A DNA stretch of 18,875 nucleotides, taken from assembly GCA_000437755.1 (NCBI GenBank), contig FR900185.1:23509-42383 (forward strand), read 5' to 3'. Shown piece by piece: positions 6,782 through 13,579 of this stretch. Numbering within the stretch: position 1 is the stretch's first letter; the number at the start of each line of letters is the position of its first letter. Both the position numbers and the translations under genes were made by a program. The notes beneath the pieces were generated by a model that saw only the letters and a list, made by a program, of their open reading frames with translations, was not told the DNA's origin and did no database searches. This DNA comes from Roseburia sp. CAG:303 (GTDB lineage: Bacteria > Bacillota > Clostridia > Lachnospirales > Lachnospiraceae).

Positions 6782-7696
6782 ATGGAATCAAATACATTTC
6801 TGATAAAACAGGAGGACTGCGGGCAGCGAATTGATAAATACCTTACCGCCCGGATGACTGATTTCAGCCGTGCCAGAATACAAAAATTACTGGATGAAGG
6901 ACAGGTAATGGTAAATAATAAAATCGTAAAAGCAAATCATAAGCTGAAACTGGACGAAGAAGTTTTTATCGAAATTCCGGATCCGATTGAAGTTGAAATT
7001 GTAGCAGAGAATATTCCTCTGGATATTGTTTATGAAGATAAAGAACTTCTGATTATCAACAAGCCAAAAGGGATGGTCGTTCATCCAGCCCTCGGTCATT
7101 ACTCCGGCACATTGGTAAATGCCCTGATGTATCATTGTCAGGGAGAGTTATCCGGTATCAATGGAGAATTAAGACCTGGCATAGTTCACAGAATAGATAT
7201 GAATACAACCGGTCTGTTGCTGGTTTGCAAGAGTGATTATGCCCATAATTTTATTGCCAACCAGCTGAGAGTCCATAGTATTACCAGAAAATATCATGCC
7301 ATTGTACATGGTGTTCTGAAAGAGGATGAAGGAACAATAGATGCACCGGTTGGAAGAGATCCGAAAGAGCGGAAAAGAATGGCCGTTAATTACGAGAACG
7401 GAAAAGATGCCATTACACATTACCGTGTTTTAAAACGATTCAAAAATTATACCTATATTGAATGTCAGCTTGAAACAGGAAGAACCCATCAGATTCGTGT
7501 GCATATGACAAGCATCGGACATCCATTACTCGGAGATGATGTGTACGGACCAAAAAGCTGTCCTTATCGTTTAACCGGACAGACACTTCATGCAAAAGTT
7601 CTTGGATTTGTTCATCCGAGATCGCGGAAATATCTGGAATTTGACTCAGATCTTCCAGAATATTTCCAGAAATTGCTGAATATCCTGACAGAATAA
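6782..7696 (+). CDS. RluA/RluD-family 23S rRNA pseudouridine synthase
   Basis: A 304-residue RluA-family pseudouridine synthase. An N-terminal S4 RNA-binding domain (about residues 12-75, with RIDKYL, SRARIQKLLDEGQVMVN) is followed by the catalytic domain. The nucleophile is D139 in HRIDMNTTGLLL, a variant of the usual HRLDxxTSG. Other blocks are YEDKELLIINKPKGMVVHP, TGRTHQIRVHM and HPLLGDDVYG. The substrate is probably uridines of 23S rRNA helix 69 (RluD/YlyB type), inferred from the lspA neighbourhood; sequence alone cannot fix the target site. It starts 9 bases after lspA with an AGGA SD. Confidence 0.93.
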   Translation: MESNTFLIKQEDCGQRIDKYLTARMTDFSRARIQKLLDEGQVMVNNKIVKANHKLKLDEEVFIEIPDPIEVEIVAENIPLDIVYEDKELLIINKPKGMVVHPALGHYSGTLVNALMYHCQGELSGINGELRPGIVHRIDMNTTGLLLVCKSDYAHNFIANQLRVHSITRKYHAIVHGVLKEDEGTIDAPVGRDPKERKRMAVNYENGKDAITHYRVLKRFKNYTYIECQLETGRTHQIRVHMTSIGHPLLGDDVYGPKSCPYRLTGQTLHAKVLGFVHPRSRKYLEFDSDLPEYFQKLLNILTE

Positions 7697-7750
7697 ACAG
7701 CATCAGGTTAAAAAGATAAATTTATAAATACAGTAAAGGAGCTGATACTT

Positions 7751-8383
7751 ATGAAAGACAAAATAGTTATTACAATCGGAAGACAGTTTGGAAGCGGCGG
7801 AAGAGAAATCGGAAAGTTAATTGCTGAGAAGCTCGGTATTAATTTTTATGACAAAGAACTGATTTCCATTGCAGCAAAGCAGAGTGGTTTATGTGAACAG
7901 ATTTTTGAAACACATGATGAAAAACCAACCAGCAGCTTTTTATATTCCCTGGTTATGGATACCTATTCGCTGGGCTATGGCGGTACAGGATATATGGATG
8001 TCCCGGTTGGACAGAAAGTATTTCTTGCACAGTTTGATGCCATAAAGAAAATTGCAGAAAATGAATCCTGTGTTATCGTCGGACGCTGTGCTGATTATGC
8101 ATTAGAGGAATACCGAAATGTATTCAATGTATTTGTTCATGCGGATCGCGATGCCAGAATCAAAAGAGTTATGGAACGTGATAATGTGCAGAAAGAAGCA
8201 GATGCCTGGGATATGATCAACAAATCCGATAAGCGAAGATCTAATTATTATAATTACTATTCCAATAAAAAATGGGGTGAAGCCCGTACATACGACTTAT
8301 GCATCAGCAGTAGCCTTCTGGGTGTGGAAGCCTGTGCGGATTCCATTATCGAACTGGCAGATAAAGCATATCATTTTAAATAA
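7751..8383 (+). CDS. Cytidylate kinase-like P-loop family protein
   Basis: A 210-residue protein of the cytidylate-kinase-like family (PF13189 type), common in Clostridia alongside a true Cmk. A P-loop GRQFGSGGREIGK occupies residues 10-22, followed by LGINFYDKELI. The LID/NMP-binding regions differ from true Cmk: residues around HDEKPTSSFLYS and YMDVPVGQKVFLAQ replace the usual Cmk substrate loop. VIVGRCADYAL and FVHADRDARIKRVMERD are family features; the Arg-rich segment likely contacts phosphates. True substrate is unknown. It has an AAAGGAG SD, follows rluD by 54 bases and is the last gene before the terminator at 8382. Confidence 0.88.
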   Translation: MKDKIVITIGRQFGSGGREIGKLIAEKLGINFYDKELISIAAKQSGLCEQIFETHDEKPTSSFLYSLVMDTYSLGYGGTGYMDVPVGQKVFLAQFDAIKKIAENESCVIVGRCADYALEEYRNVFNVFVHADRDARIKRVMERDNVQKEADAWDMINKSDKRRSNYYNYYSNKKWGEARTYDLCISSSLLGVEACADSIIELADKAYHFK

Positions 8384-8411
8384 AAGGATTCCCGAAAGGG
8401 AATCCTTTTAT
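8382..8411. terminator. Bidirectional terminator with GAAA tetraloop
   Basis: Perfect 12-bp stem AAAAGGATTCCC (8382-8393) / GGGAATCCTTTT (8398-8409) closed by a C(GAAA)G tetraloop, flanked by A and T runs. It ends the seven-gene + strand operon and also the convergent recombinase gene; the stop codons of both genes lie within the stem edges. Confidence 0.94.
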
Positions 8412-9484
8412 TTAAAATCAATATTCCCAGCACGCCTTTTATTTTCTTCGGTCTGTGAAGCATAGTGCTTTGCAGTCGTATTTATATTGGAATGTCCCAG
8501 CACATCGGCAACCAGACGGATATCATTTGTTTTTTGATAAAGTGTAGTACCATAAGTAGCTCTGAGCTTATGCGGACTAAACTTTTTGCCAACCAGTATC
8601 TGGGTGTATTTCTCCACAAGATTTTCCATGGCATCAACACTCAAACGTTTGCACTGTCTGCTGAGGAAGAGGGCATTCCGATCCTTTTCCGGTGTATCAT
8701 CGGATAAATACTGTTCCCGCTCGTTTTCAATATAATCATGTAATTTTTCCCCAACCAGATCATTGAAATAGACCAGATCATAGAATCCACCTTTTCGTTT
8801 TACATTGACACACCGGTTTTCAAAATCGACATCCGGAACATCCAGACCTTCACATTCGGAAATACGGATTCCGGTGCCAAGCAGCAGCCATAGAATCGCC
8901 GTATCCCGGAAGAGATCCCTTTGTATAAAACTCCGCTGGCGTTTAGACAGAGCAGGATTTTTCAAAATGGATTCCATGCCATTTAACAATTTGTCCACCT
9001 CATTATTGGACGGGTCCGTACTGAGCCGCTTGATGATTCTTGGAGCTTTGACACGCGGCATTTCAATATTTTTTGCGACATTGGCCGAAAGGAGACCTTT
9101 TTTCTGCATATAATCCAGAAGACCTCTGACAGGAGTCATTTTTCTGGCAATCGCTTTATTATCATTTTTGCTGATTTTATTATCCAGTTCATGAAATCTC
9201 AGATACCGCTGAAATTCCATAATATCGTCCGCATCCAGCATGGCGATGGCCTCAGCCGGTATTTCACGCGTCTCCATGGACTCAAGTTCCGGATTGTTCT
9301 CTTTTAAAAATTCAAAAAATGTCTGCAGGTCATAAGTATACGCAACCAATGTGCTATATTTCACAGCCATCTCACGATTTTGCAGATATCGCCTGGCATA
9401 TATGGGTAAATTCTTACATAATCCGTGAAATTTTGAAATTTCTTTATTTTCTTTATCCTGATAAAATTTGCTTTCATTTCTCAT
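8408..9484 (-). CDS. Tyrosine recombinase, XerC/XerD type
   Basis: A 358-residue tyrosine recombinase. An N-terminal SAM-like core-binding domain (about residues 25-130) is followed by the catalytic domain, with a complete active site: R207 (GTGIRIS), K231 (KRKGG), H305 and R308 (HKLRAT), H331 (LGHSN) and Y341 (HYA). The ATG has a GAGGAG SD 8-9 bases upstream. It is slightly longer than XerC/XerD (about 300), due to an N-terminal extension and an insert around residues 155-190. There is no phage or att structure around it and base composition resembles the neighbours, so it appears resident. A housekeeping Xer recombinase (dimer resolution) or a recombinase acting on a dedicated site are both possible. 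Confidence 0.9.
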   Translation of the reverse strand: MRNESKFYQDKENKEISKFHGLCKNLPIYARRYLQNREMAVKYSTLVAYTYDLQTFFEFLKENNPELESMETREIPAEAIAMLDADDIMEFQRYLRFHELDNKISKNDNKAIARKMTPVRGLLDYMQKKGLLSANVAKNIEMPRVKAPRIIKRLSTDPSNNEVDKLLNGMESILKNPALSKRQRSFIQRDLFRDTAILWLLLGTGIRISECEGLDVPDVDFENRCVNVKRKGGFYDLVYFNDLVGEKLHDYIENEREQYLSDDTPEKDRNALFLSRQCKRLSVDAMENLVEKYTQILVGKKFSPHKLRATYGTTLYQKTNDIRLVADVLGHSNINTTAKHYASQTEENKRRAGNIDFK

Positions 9485-9500
9485 CGACTTTTTCTCCTCT

Positions 9501-9538
9501 CTATTTATCGGTTAAAGAGAGATTTAACCGATAAATAG
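9501..9538. repeat. Perfect 16-bp palindrome with 6-base centre, 5' UTR of recombinase gene
   Basis: CTATTTATCGGTTAAA (9501-9516), centre GAGAGA, then its exact reverse complement (9523-9538). It lies 17 bases before the recombinase start, in its predicted 5' UTR, directly next to its SD, and about 40 bases upstream of the ttcA promoter. No T-run follows in either direction, so it is not a terminator. Arms flanking a 6-base centre are the layout of a tyrosine recombinase core site, but an mRNA hairpin or a repressor operator would look the same. Confidence 0.85.
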
Positions 9539-9563
9539 ATATATTTCTTCTTCTATCCCTTTT

Positions 9564-9572
9564 ATTATAACA
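9564..9572 (-). promoter_or_regulatory. Extended -10 promoter of the recombinase gene
   Basis: On the minus strand TGTTATAAT: a perfect TATAAT (9569-9564) with the TGn extension. No good -35 is at 17 bases. Transcription would begin near 9557, placing the palindrome within the leader. Confidence 0.65.
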
Positions 9573-9576
9573 TATA

Positions 9577-9606
9577 TTTACAAATTCTAAAAGTTTGTGG
9601 TAAAAT
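9577..9606 (+). promoter_or_regulatory. Sigma-A promoter of the ttcA-like gene
   Basis: -35 TTTACA (9577-9582), 18-base spacer, -10 TAAAAT (9601-9606). The frame upstream of the ATG at 9633 runs through this promoter, supporting the later start. Confidence 0.65.
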
Positions 9607-9632
9607 ATATCCAAAAAAAAGGATGTGTTAAC

Positions 9633-10358
9633 ATGAAACTTCAGAGACTTCTTTCGTATGTCCGCCAGGCAGTTGATGATTATAGAATGATTGACAGCGG
9701 TGACGTTATCGCTGTCGGTGTGTCCGGTGGCAAGGACAGTCTGGCATTGCTGTATGCATTAAAAGAACTGCAGCATTTTTATCCAAATCCATATACCATA
9801 AAAGCAATCACCGTAGATCTTGGATTAGGTAACCAGAATACCGGCGAAATTGAACAATTATGTAAATCCATGGAAATTGAATATTATATCGTCAGGACTG
9901 AAATTGGAACTATCATTTTCAAAGAACGTCACGAGAAAAATCCATGTTCTCTCTGTGCAAAAATGCGAAAAGGTGCTTTAAACAACGAAGCTCTCCGTAT
10001 CGGATGTAACAAAATTGCCTATGCACATCATCAGGATGATGCGATCGAAACCATGCTTATGTCGCTGATTTACGAGGGGCGTTTTCACACATTTTCCCCG
10101 TATACGCACTGGGATAAAACAGGACTCAGCCTGATTCGTCCGTTTATCTACATCCGGGAATGTGATATTATCGGTTTTCAGAATAAATATCTTCTTCCGG
10201 TTGCCAAAAATCCTTGTCCTGCGGATGGAAACACAAAACGCCAGTACATAAAATCCATGCTTGCCAATATCAACAGGGAAAATCCAGGTGTGAAAGAACG
10301 TCTCTTCCATTCTATAATCAATGGCACTCTGGAAGAATGGAATTTACCTTATTCATGA
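9633..10358 (+). CDS. TtcA-family tRNA 2-thiolation protein
   Basis: A 241-residue PP-loop ATPase of the TtcA family. SGGKDS at residues 31-36 is the ATP pyrophosphatase loop. C105 and C108 (PCSLC) and C195 (NPCPADG) are the three Cys expected to bind the Fe-S cluster in TtcA, which makes 2-thiocytidine at position 32 of tRNAs. AHHQDDAIETML is the second PP-loop family block. It is shorter than E. coli TtcA (about 310), as is usual for Firmicutes members, so the target nucleotide is less certain than the chemistry. The ATG at 9633 has AGGA 9 bases upstream; the in-frame GTG at 9597 would lie inside the promoter. The 3' end overlaps the convergent LysM gene by 10 bases. Confidence 0.88.
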   Translation: MKLQRLLSYVRQAVDDYRMIDSGDVIAVGVSGGKDSLALLYALKELQHFYPNPYTIKAITVDLGLGNQNTGEIEQLCKSMEIEYYIVRTEIGTIIFKERHEKNPCSLCAKMRKGALNNEALRIGCNKIAYAHHQDDAIETMLMSLIYEGRFHTFSPYTHWDKTGLSLIRPFIYIRECDIIGFQNKYLLPVAKNPCPADGNTKRQYIKSMLANINRENPGVKERLFHSIINGTLEEWNLPYS

Positions 10359-10705
10359 TAATCCCCGGTGTAATATGGTATGATAATAGAACTTCCTGCC
10401 GTAATTACCGTATCCCCCATACTATTAATATATTTCACCTCATTAATATAGGCATCCATGGACGAGTATTCATCGGTAATATAATTTCCCGCAATCGACC
10501 ACAAAGTATCTCCGGGATTAATTTCCACTGATTTATAGTATTTATATCTGCTGTTTGAGTTTCCTTTTGCCTGAAATGCCGAAGCCAGCACAATACCTGC
10601 AGTTATCACTATAACAGTCAGAAGAACCATTGTTATCTTAAATCTGTCCAAAAACAGGAAGAAAGGCGGATTCTTCCATTTTCTCTTATCAAATGTATAA
10701 TACAT
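10349..10705 (-). CDS. LysM membrane protein, YneA-like candidate SOS division inhibitor
   Basis: A 118-residue protein: a short basic N-terminus, one membrane helix (about residues 23-44) and an outward LysM domain (about 56-111, VEINPGDTLWSIAGNYI through SIIIPYY) that should bind peptidoglycan. Size, topology and divergence from lexA match Bacillus YneA, which is made during the SOS response and delays division. Identity of sequence is limited to the LysM fold, so this is inference from architecture and context. The ATG has a GGAGG SD 6 bases upstream. The gene has a full-consensus promoter overlaid with LexA boxes. Its stop codon lies inside ttcA on the other strand and no terminator is seen before ttcA. 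Confidence 0.85.
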   Translation of the reverse strand: MYYTFDKRKWKNPPFFLFLDRFKITMVLLTVIVITAGIVLASAFQAKGNSNSRYKYYKSVEINPGDTLWSIAGNYITDEYSSMDAYINEVKYINSMGDTVITAGSSIIIPYYTGDYHE

Positions 10706-10738
10706 AACATACCTCCATTCTCATTTGTTATGGCCATA

Positions 10739-10752
10739 CGAACATTCGTTCT
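10739..10752. promoter_or_regulatory. LexA (SOS) box 1
   Basis: CGAACATTCGTTCT, matching the Gram-positive LexA pattern CGAAC-N4-GTTCG with one end mismatch. It covers the predicted LysM gene transcription start. Confidence 0.88.
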
Positions 10753-10759
10753 GAAATGC

Positions 10760-10788
10760 ATTATAGTACAAGAACAAATGTTTGTCAA
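10760..10788 (-). promoter_or_regulatory. Full-consensus sigma-A promoter of the LysM gene
   Basis: On the minus strand TTGACA (10788-10783), 17-base spacer, TATAAT (10765-10760): a perfect consensus promoter. LexA box 2 fills most of the spacer and box 1 the start site, so it should be strong but tightly held. Confidence 0.92.
10771..10784. promoter_or_regulatory. LexA (SOS) box 2
   Basis: AGAACAAATGTTTG, GAAC-N4-GTTY core, in the spacer of the LysM promoter and touching its -35. Confidence 0.8.
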
Positions 10789-10797
10789 CCACAAATT

Positions 10798-10811
10798 CAA
10801 ACAAATGTTTG
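10798..10811. promoter_or_regulatory. LexA (SOS) box 3
   Basis: CAAACAAATGTTTG, palindromic AAAC-N4-GTTT variant between the two -35 elements; abuts box 4 directly. Confidence 0.7.
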
Positions 10812-10825
10812 CAAACATTTGTTTG
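10812..10825. promoter_or_regulatory. LexA (SOS) box 4
   Basis: CAAACATTTGTTTG, a fully palindromic AAAC-N4-GTTT variant overlapping the lexA -35 element. Confidence 0.72.
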
Positions 10826-10851
10826 CAAATTTCCGAAAGATATGTTATACT
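10823..10851 (+). promoter_or_regulatory. Sigma-A promoter of lexA
   Basis: -35 TTGCAA (10823-10828), 17-base spacer, -10 TATACT (10846-10851) with TGT extension. Box 4 overlaps the -35, fitting autorepression. Confidence 0.8.
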
Positions 10852-10914
10852 TAATACAGTTTTAAATTTAAACTCAGAAAACGATTCAATATTACATATA
10901 AGGAGTGTGAACTT

Positions 10915-11550
10915 ATGCCAAATGAAAAATTAACCCCCAAACAGGAAGAGATTTTAAACTTTATCAAACAGGAGATACTTGCAAAAGGCTATCCGCCTTC
11001 GGTAAGGGAAATCTGTGAAGCCGTAACTTTGAAATCCACCTCTTCTGTCCATGCACATCTTGAATCACTGGAACGCAAAGGATATATCCGCAAAGATCCT
11101 ACCAAGCCAAGAACCATCGAAGTCGTTGATGACAGCTTCAATGTCCTGCGGAGTGAAATTATCAGCATTCCGATGATTGGAAGAGTTGCTGCCGGAGTTC
11201 CATTGCTTGCTGAAGAAAACATCGAAGGTTACTTCCCTATTCCTGCAGAATTCATGCCGAACAATGAAGCTTTCATCCTGACCGTACACGGAAACAGTAT
11301 GGTAAATATCGGCATTCTGGATGGCGATATGATTATTGTCGAGAGAAAATCAACCGCATCAAACGGAGAGATTGTTGTTGCACTGGTTGCCGATGAAGCA
11401 TCAAGCGAACCTGCCGCTACGGTAAAAAGATTTTACAAAGAAGATGGTTACATCCGTCTCCAGCCGGAAAACGACACTATGGAGCCTCTGATTGTGAATG
11501 ACTGTGAAATTATCGGAAAAGTAATTGGTGTATACCGTAAGATGATGTAA
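10915..11550 (+). CDS. lexA: SOS repressor LexA
   Basis: A 211-residue LexA. The N-terminal winged helix (residues 1-65) includes PPSVREICEAVTLKSTSSVHAHL as helix-turn-helix. The C-terminal S24 peptidase domain carries the self-cleavage site A93-G94 (RVAAGVPL) and the catalytic dyad S128 (HGNSM) and K171 (TVKRF). It represses SOS genes until RecA filaments trigger autocleavage. An AAGGAG SD is 9 bases before the ATG. The upstream region has four LexA-type boxes, the last on its own -35. A terminator follows the gene. Box spacing and sequence suit the CGAAC-type recognition of Firmicutes LexA. Confidence 0.97.
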   Translation: MPNEKLTPKQEEILNFIKQEILAKGYPPSVREICEAVTLKSTSSVHAHLESLERKGYIRKDPTKPRTIEVVDDSFNVLRSEIISIPMIGRVAAGVPLLAEENIEGYFPIPAEFMPNNEAFILTVHGNSMVNIGILDGDMIIVERKSTASNGEIVVALVADEASSEPAATVKRFYKEDGYIRLQPENDTMEPLIVNDCEIIGKVIGVYRKMM

Positions 11551-11578
11551 GAATCAGCTTGTTTTTTGTAAAAAATTA

Positions 11579-11609
11579 ACCTGAAAAACCGTAAAACGGT
11601 TTTTCAGGT
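11579..11609. terminator. Bidirectional terminator between lexA and rsfS
   Basis: Perfect 13-bp stem ACCTGAAAAACCG (11579-11591) / CGGTTTTTCAGGT (11597-11609). T-rich tracts follow on the + strand (near 11613-11624) and, read on the minus strand, at 11578-11571. It ends lexA and the rplU-rsfS operon from opposite sides. Confidence 0.88.
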
Positions 11610-11623
11610 CTGCATTTTTCTCT

Positions 11624-11989
11624 TTATTCCGCATCAAGGACTGCAATATCTATATTTTCACCATCTCTCCAGATACGTTCCAAATCATAGAACAATCTGT
11701 CCTCGTGATTAAAAATATGAATGACAATATCACCGAAATCCAGCAATATCCAGTTTGCCGTACGGTAACCCTCTGTCTGTTTACATTCATAGCCCGCTTT
11801 TTCCAGTGCTTCAGTTACATTATCTGCCATGGCCTGCACCTGGTTATTGTTGCTTCCACTTGCAATGATAAAATAGTCAGCCATCACGGAAATCTTACTG
11901 ATATCAATGATTTCAGGATTAATTGCCTTCTTGTCATCCAGTGCCGCATATGCAATTTTTACCATTTCTTTTATATTACTTTTTTCCAT
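11624..11989 (-). CDS. rsfS: Ribosome silencing factor RsfS
   Basis: A 121-residue RsfS/Iojap/YbeB protein. It binds ribosomal protein L14 and blocks subunit joining when nutrients are scarce. Family blocks are DISKISVMADYFIIASGSNNNQVQAMADNV (in parts), the EGYRTANWILLDFGDIVIHIF core and the YDLERIW end. It has a GAAGGAG SD 8 bases before the ATG. It lies 20 bases after yqeK and is the last gene of the minus-strand operon, as in the nadD-yqeK-rsfS order of many Firmicutes. Confidence 0.95.
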   Translation of the reverse strand: MEKSNIKEMVKIAYAALDDKKAINPEIIDISKISVMADYFIIASGSNNNQVQAMADNVTEALEKAGYECKQTEGYRTANWILLDFGDIVIHIFNHEDRLFYDLERIWRDGENIDIAVLDAE

Positions 11990-12009
11990 ACATCCAGCTC
12001 CTTCCTGTC

Positions 12010-12624
12010 TTATTTTTGCTTCCCATCATGAATTTTTTTATAATATTCATATGTCTGCAAGGTCATTTTATCAACTTTATCCTGGCTTTGTGAAAATCCA
12101 AGATAATTCAGTGTATCTCCTGATATCCGATACACAGCTTCATCCAGATCAGAAAAAGCGATTTTCCTTATTTCCGGAAGATTCGGTGCTTTATCTCTCT
12201 GCGGTTCGATGTAATCTGCAACATAAACAATTTTTTCAAGCATACTCATATTCGGTTTTCCTGTGGTATGATAATAAATAGCCTCTCTTATTTCCTGATC
12301 GGAAATATGATATATGCTGTTGCAAAAATAGGCACCCAGTTTACTGTGCAGCAGTGCCGGCTGTTTTTCCTCAATTTCACTGATTTCGATATGATATTTT
12401 CTGCAGATCGAAATCATATCGTCAGGACTAAGTCTTTCCTGTTTTGCACAGTCATGCAGTAATCCTGCCAGACCAGCTTTTTTTATATCCGCACCATAAC
12501 ACATTGCCAGGGCAGCACTGATAAATTCAACTCCCAGTGTATGCTCATATCTGGATTTTGACAATACCTTTTTTAATGATTTTCTTATGCTTTTTAATTC
12601 TTCTCTTTCATCATTATCACTCAT
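12010..12624 (-). CDS. yqeK: HD-domain bis(5'-nucleosyl)-tetraphosphatase YqeK
   Basis: A 204-residue HD-superfamily hydrolase. Metal ligands are visible as H28 (RYEHTLGV), H57-D58 (GLLHDCAK), H93, H119 (YYHTTG) and D137 (VYVADYIEP). YqeK cleaves diadenosine tetraphosphate symmetrically to two ADP in Firmicutes lacking ApaH. Its ATG overlaps the nadD stop codon by 4 bases (ATGA), a sign of translational coupling. The order nadD-yqeK-rsfS is standard for the group. It is cytoplasmic, without membrane segments. Confidence 0.94.
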   Translation of the reverse strand: MSDNDEREELKSIRKSLKKVLSKSRYEHTLGVEFISAALAMCYGADIKKAGLAGLLHDCAKQERLSPDDMISICRKYHIEISEIEEKQPALLHSKLGAYFCNSIYHISDQEIREAIYYHTTGKPNMSMLEKIVYVADYIEPQRDKAPNLPEIRKIAFSDLDEAVYRISGDTLNYLGFSQSQDKVDKMTLQTYEYYKKIHDGKQK

Positions 12625-13247
12625 TTGTCTTTTACCTCATATATCCGGTTCTTTTCTATATACTCTGCCACATTTGAATTTACCATATCCGATATTTTTT
12701 CATGTCGTGCAGCATATTCCCGTATCATCGTGGAAGAATACGGAATCTGCGGAAGCAGTACTTTCCGGATATCCGCATCCGGATAAATTCCCTTTAAGCG
12801 CAAAATCTCCAGTTCCACCTCATCCTGCCGGATATCATCCCTGCCGGATGCCAGTATCACCGCATGCTGCAGAATGATTTCCGGATGATACCAGGTATCC
12901 AGTGTACGAAGAGAGTCTCCGCCGATAATAAAATAATATTCATTCTCCGGATGTTTCTCACACAGAAGGGCCAATGTATCTGCTGTATAAATATACCCAT
13001 CCCGTTTCAGTTCAAAATCGCTGTATACCAGATGTTTTTCATCTGCGACCGCCATTTTTACCATCTCCGAGCGGATAGCTGCATCTGGGATATTCATATT
13101 TCTTTTATGTGGAGGAGTTTTTGATACCATCACAAGAACATATTGTAAATCATACTGCCTGCAGGCTGCCAGCGCAAGTGCGATATGCCCGTTGTGAATC
13201 GGATTAAATGTACCGCCTAAAATACCAATTTTATTTTTCTTCTTCAT
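12621..13247 (-). CDS. nadD: Nicotinate-nucleotide adenylyltransferase
   Basis: A 208-residue nucleotidyltransferase that makes deamido-NAD from nicotinate mononucleotide and ATP. The GGTFNPIHNGH motif (residues 11-21) is the nucleotide-binding (H/T)xGH signature; the C-terminal SSTMIR block is the matching ISxTxIR element, and GGDSLRTLDTWY is typical of NadD. The start at 13247 (MKKKNKIGILGG) is preferred; the frame is open further but runs deep into yhbY. With this start it overlaps yhbY by 17 bases and has no good SD, so it is probably translated by coupling. Confidence 0.94.
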   Translation of the reverse strand: MKKKNKIGILGGTFNPIHNGHIALALAACRQYDLQYVLVMVSKTPPHKRNMNIPDAAIRSEMVKMAVADEKHLVYSDFELKRDGYIYTADTLALLCEKHPENEYYFIIGGDSLRTLDTWYHPEIILQHAVILASGRDDIRQDEVELEILRLKGIYPDADIRKVLLPQIPYSSTMIREYAARHEKISDMVNSNVAEYIEKNRIYEVKDK

Positions 13248-13521
13248 ATTTGGAATTTTCTTTTGCCTGTCTGAACAAGACAATTTTTCTTCCAATTACC
13301 TGTACCACTTCAGAATGTGTACGTTCTGCCAGAAGATTTGCCATCTCTTTTATATCATACATACAGTTTTTCAGCACATTCATCTTAATCAGTTCACGGG
13401 CCTGCAGTGCCTCATTCACACTTTCTGTAAGTTCCGGTGTAACACCTGCTTTTCCTATATGAAGAATGGTATCCATTGTCATGGCACATCCTTTTAAATA
13501 AGCACGTCTCTTACTTGTCAT
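13231..13521 (-). CDS. yhbY: YhbY family (CRM domain) RNA-binding ribosome assembly protein
   Basis: A 96-residue CRM-domain protein, alone as in bacterial YhbY, associated with pre-50S subunits. LKGCAMTMDTILHIGKAGVTPEL contains the GxxG-type loop (IGKAG), and ELIKMNVLKN and VVQVIGRKIVLFR complete the fold. An AAGGAGG SD precedes the ATG. Placement between obgE and nadD is the usual order in Clostridia and Bacillus (yqeI). The short acidic/basic tail (KYEEEK) overlaps the start of nadD. Confidence 0.94.
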   Translation of the reverse strand: MTSKRRAYLKGCAMTMDTILHIGKAGVTPELTESVNEALQARELIKMNVLKNCMYDIKEMANLLAERTHSEVVQVIGRKIVLFRQAKENSKYEEEK

Positions 13522-13544
13522 CTCTTCCTCCTTAATCTAAATCC

Positions 13545-13569
13545 TGTCAGGTTCAGAACACCCCTGACA
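13545..13569 (-). repeat. Inverted repeat between obgE and yhbY
   Basis: TGTCAGG (13545-13551) and CCTGACA (13563-13569) form a 7-bp hairpin with an 11-base loop in the 58-base obgE-yhbY gap. No T-run follows, so it is more likely an mRNA processing or stability element than a terminator. Confidence 0.5.
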
Positions 13570-13579
13570 TTCTGTAATT

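Noticed and set aside
8408..9484. Recombinase gene as the integrase of a mobile element
   Set aside because: No flanking direct repeats, tRNA target, excisionase or phage genes; neighbours are housekeeping genes of similar composition.
9501..9538. The palindrome as a dif site or terminator
   Set aside because: The arms do not resemble known dif sequences and no T-run follows in either direction.
10798..10830. Repeats CAAACA/TGTTTG as a short CRISPR-like or iteron array
   Set aside because: The units are 14-bp palindromes fitting LexA boxes; there are no spacers of even length and no cas or rep genes.
10730..10933. Small frames across the lexA-LysM intergenic region on both strands
   Set aside because: They run through the two promoters and LexA boxes and have no SD or recognisable protein.
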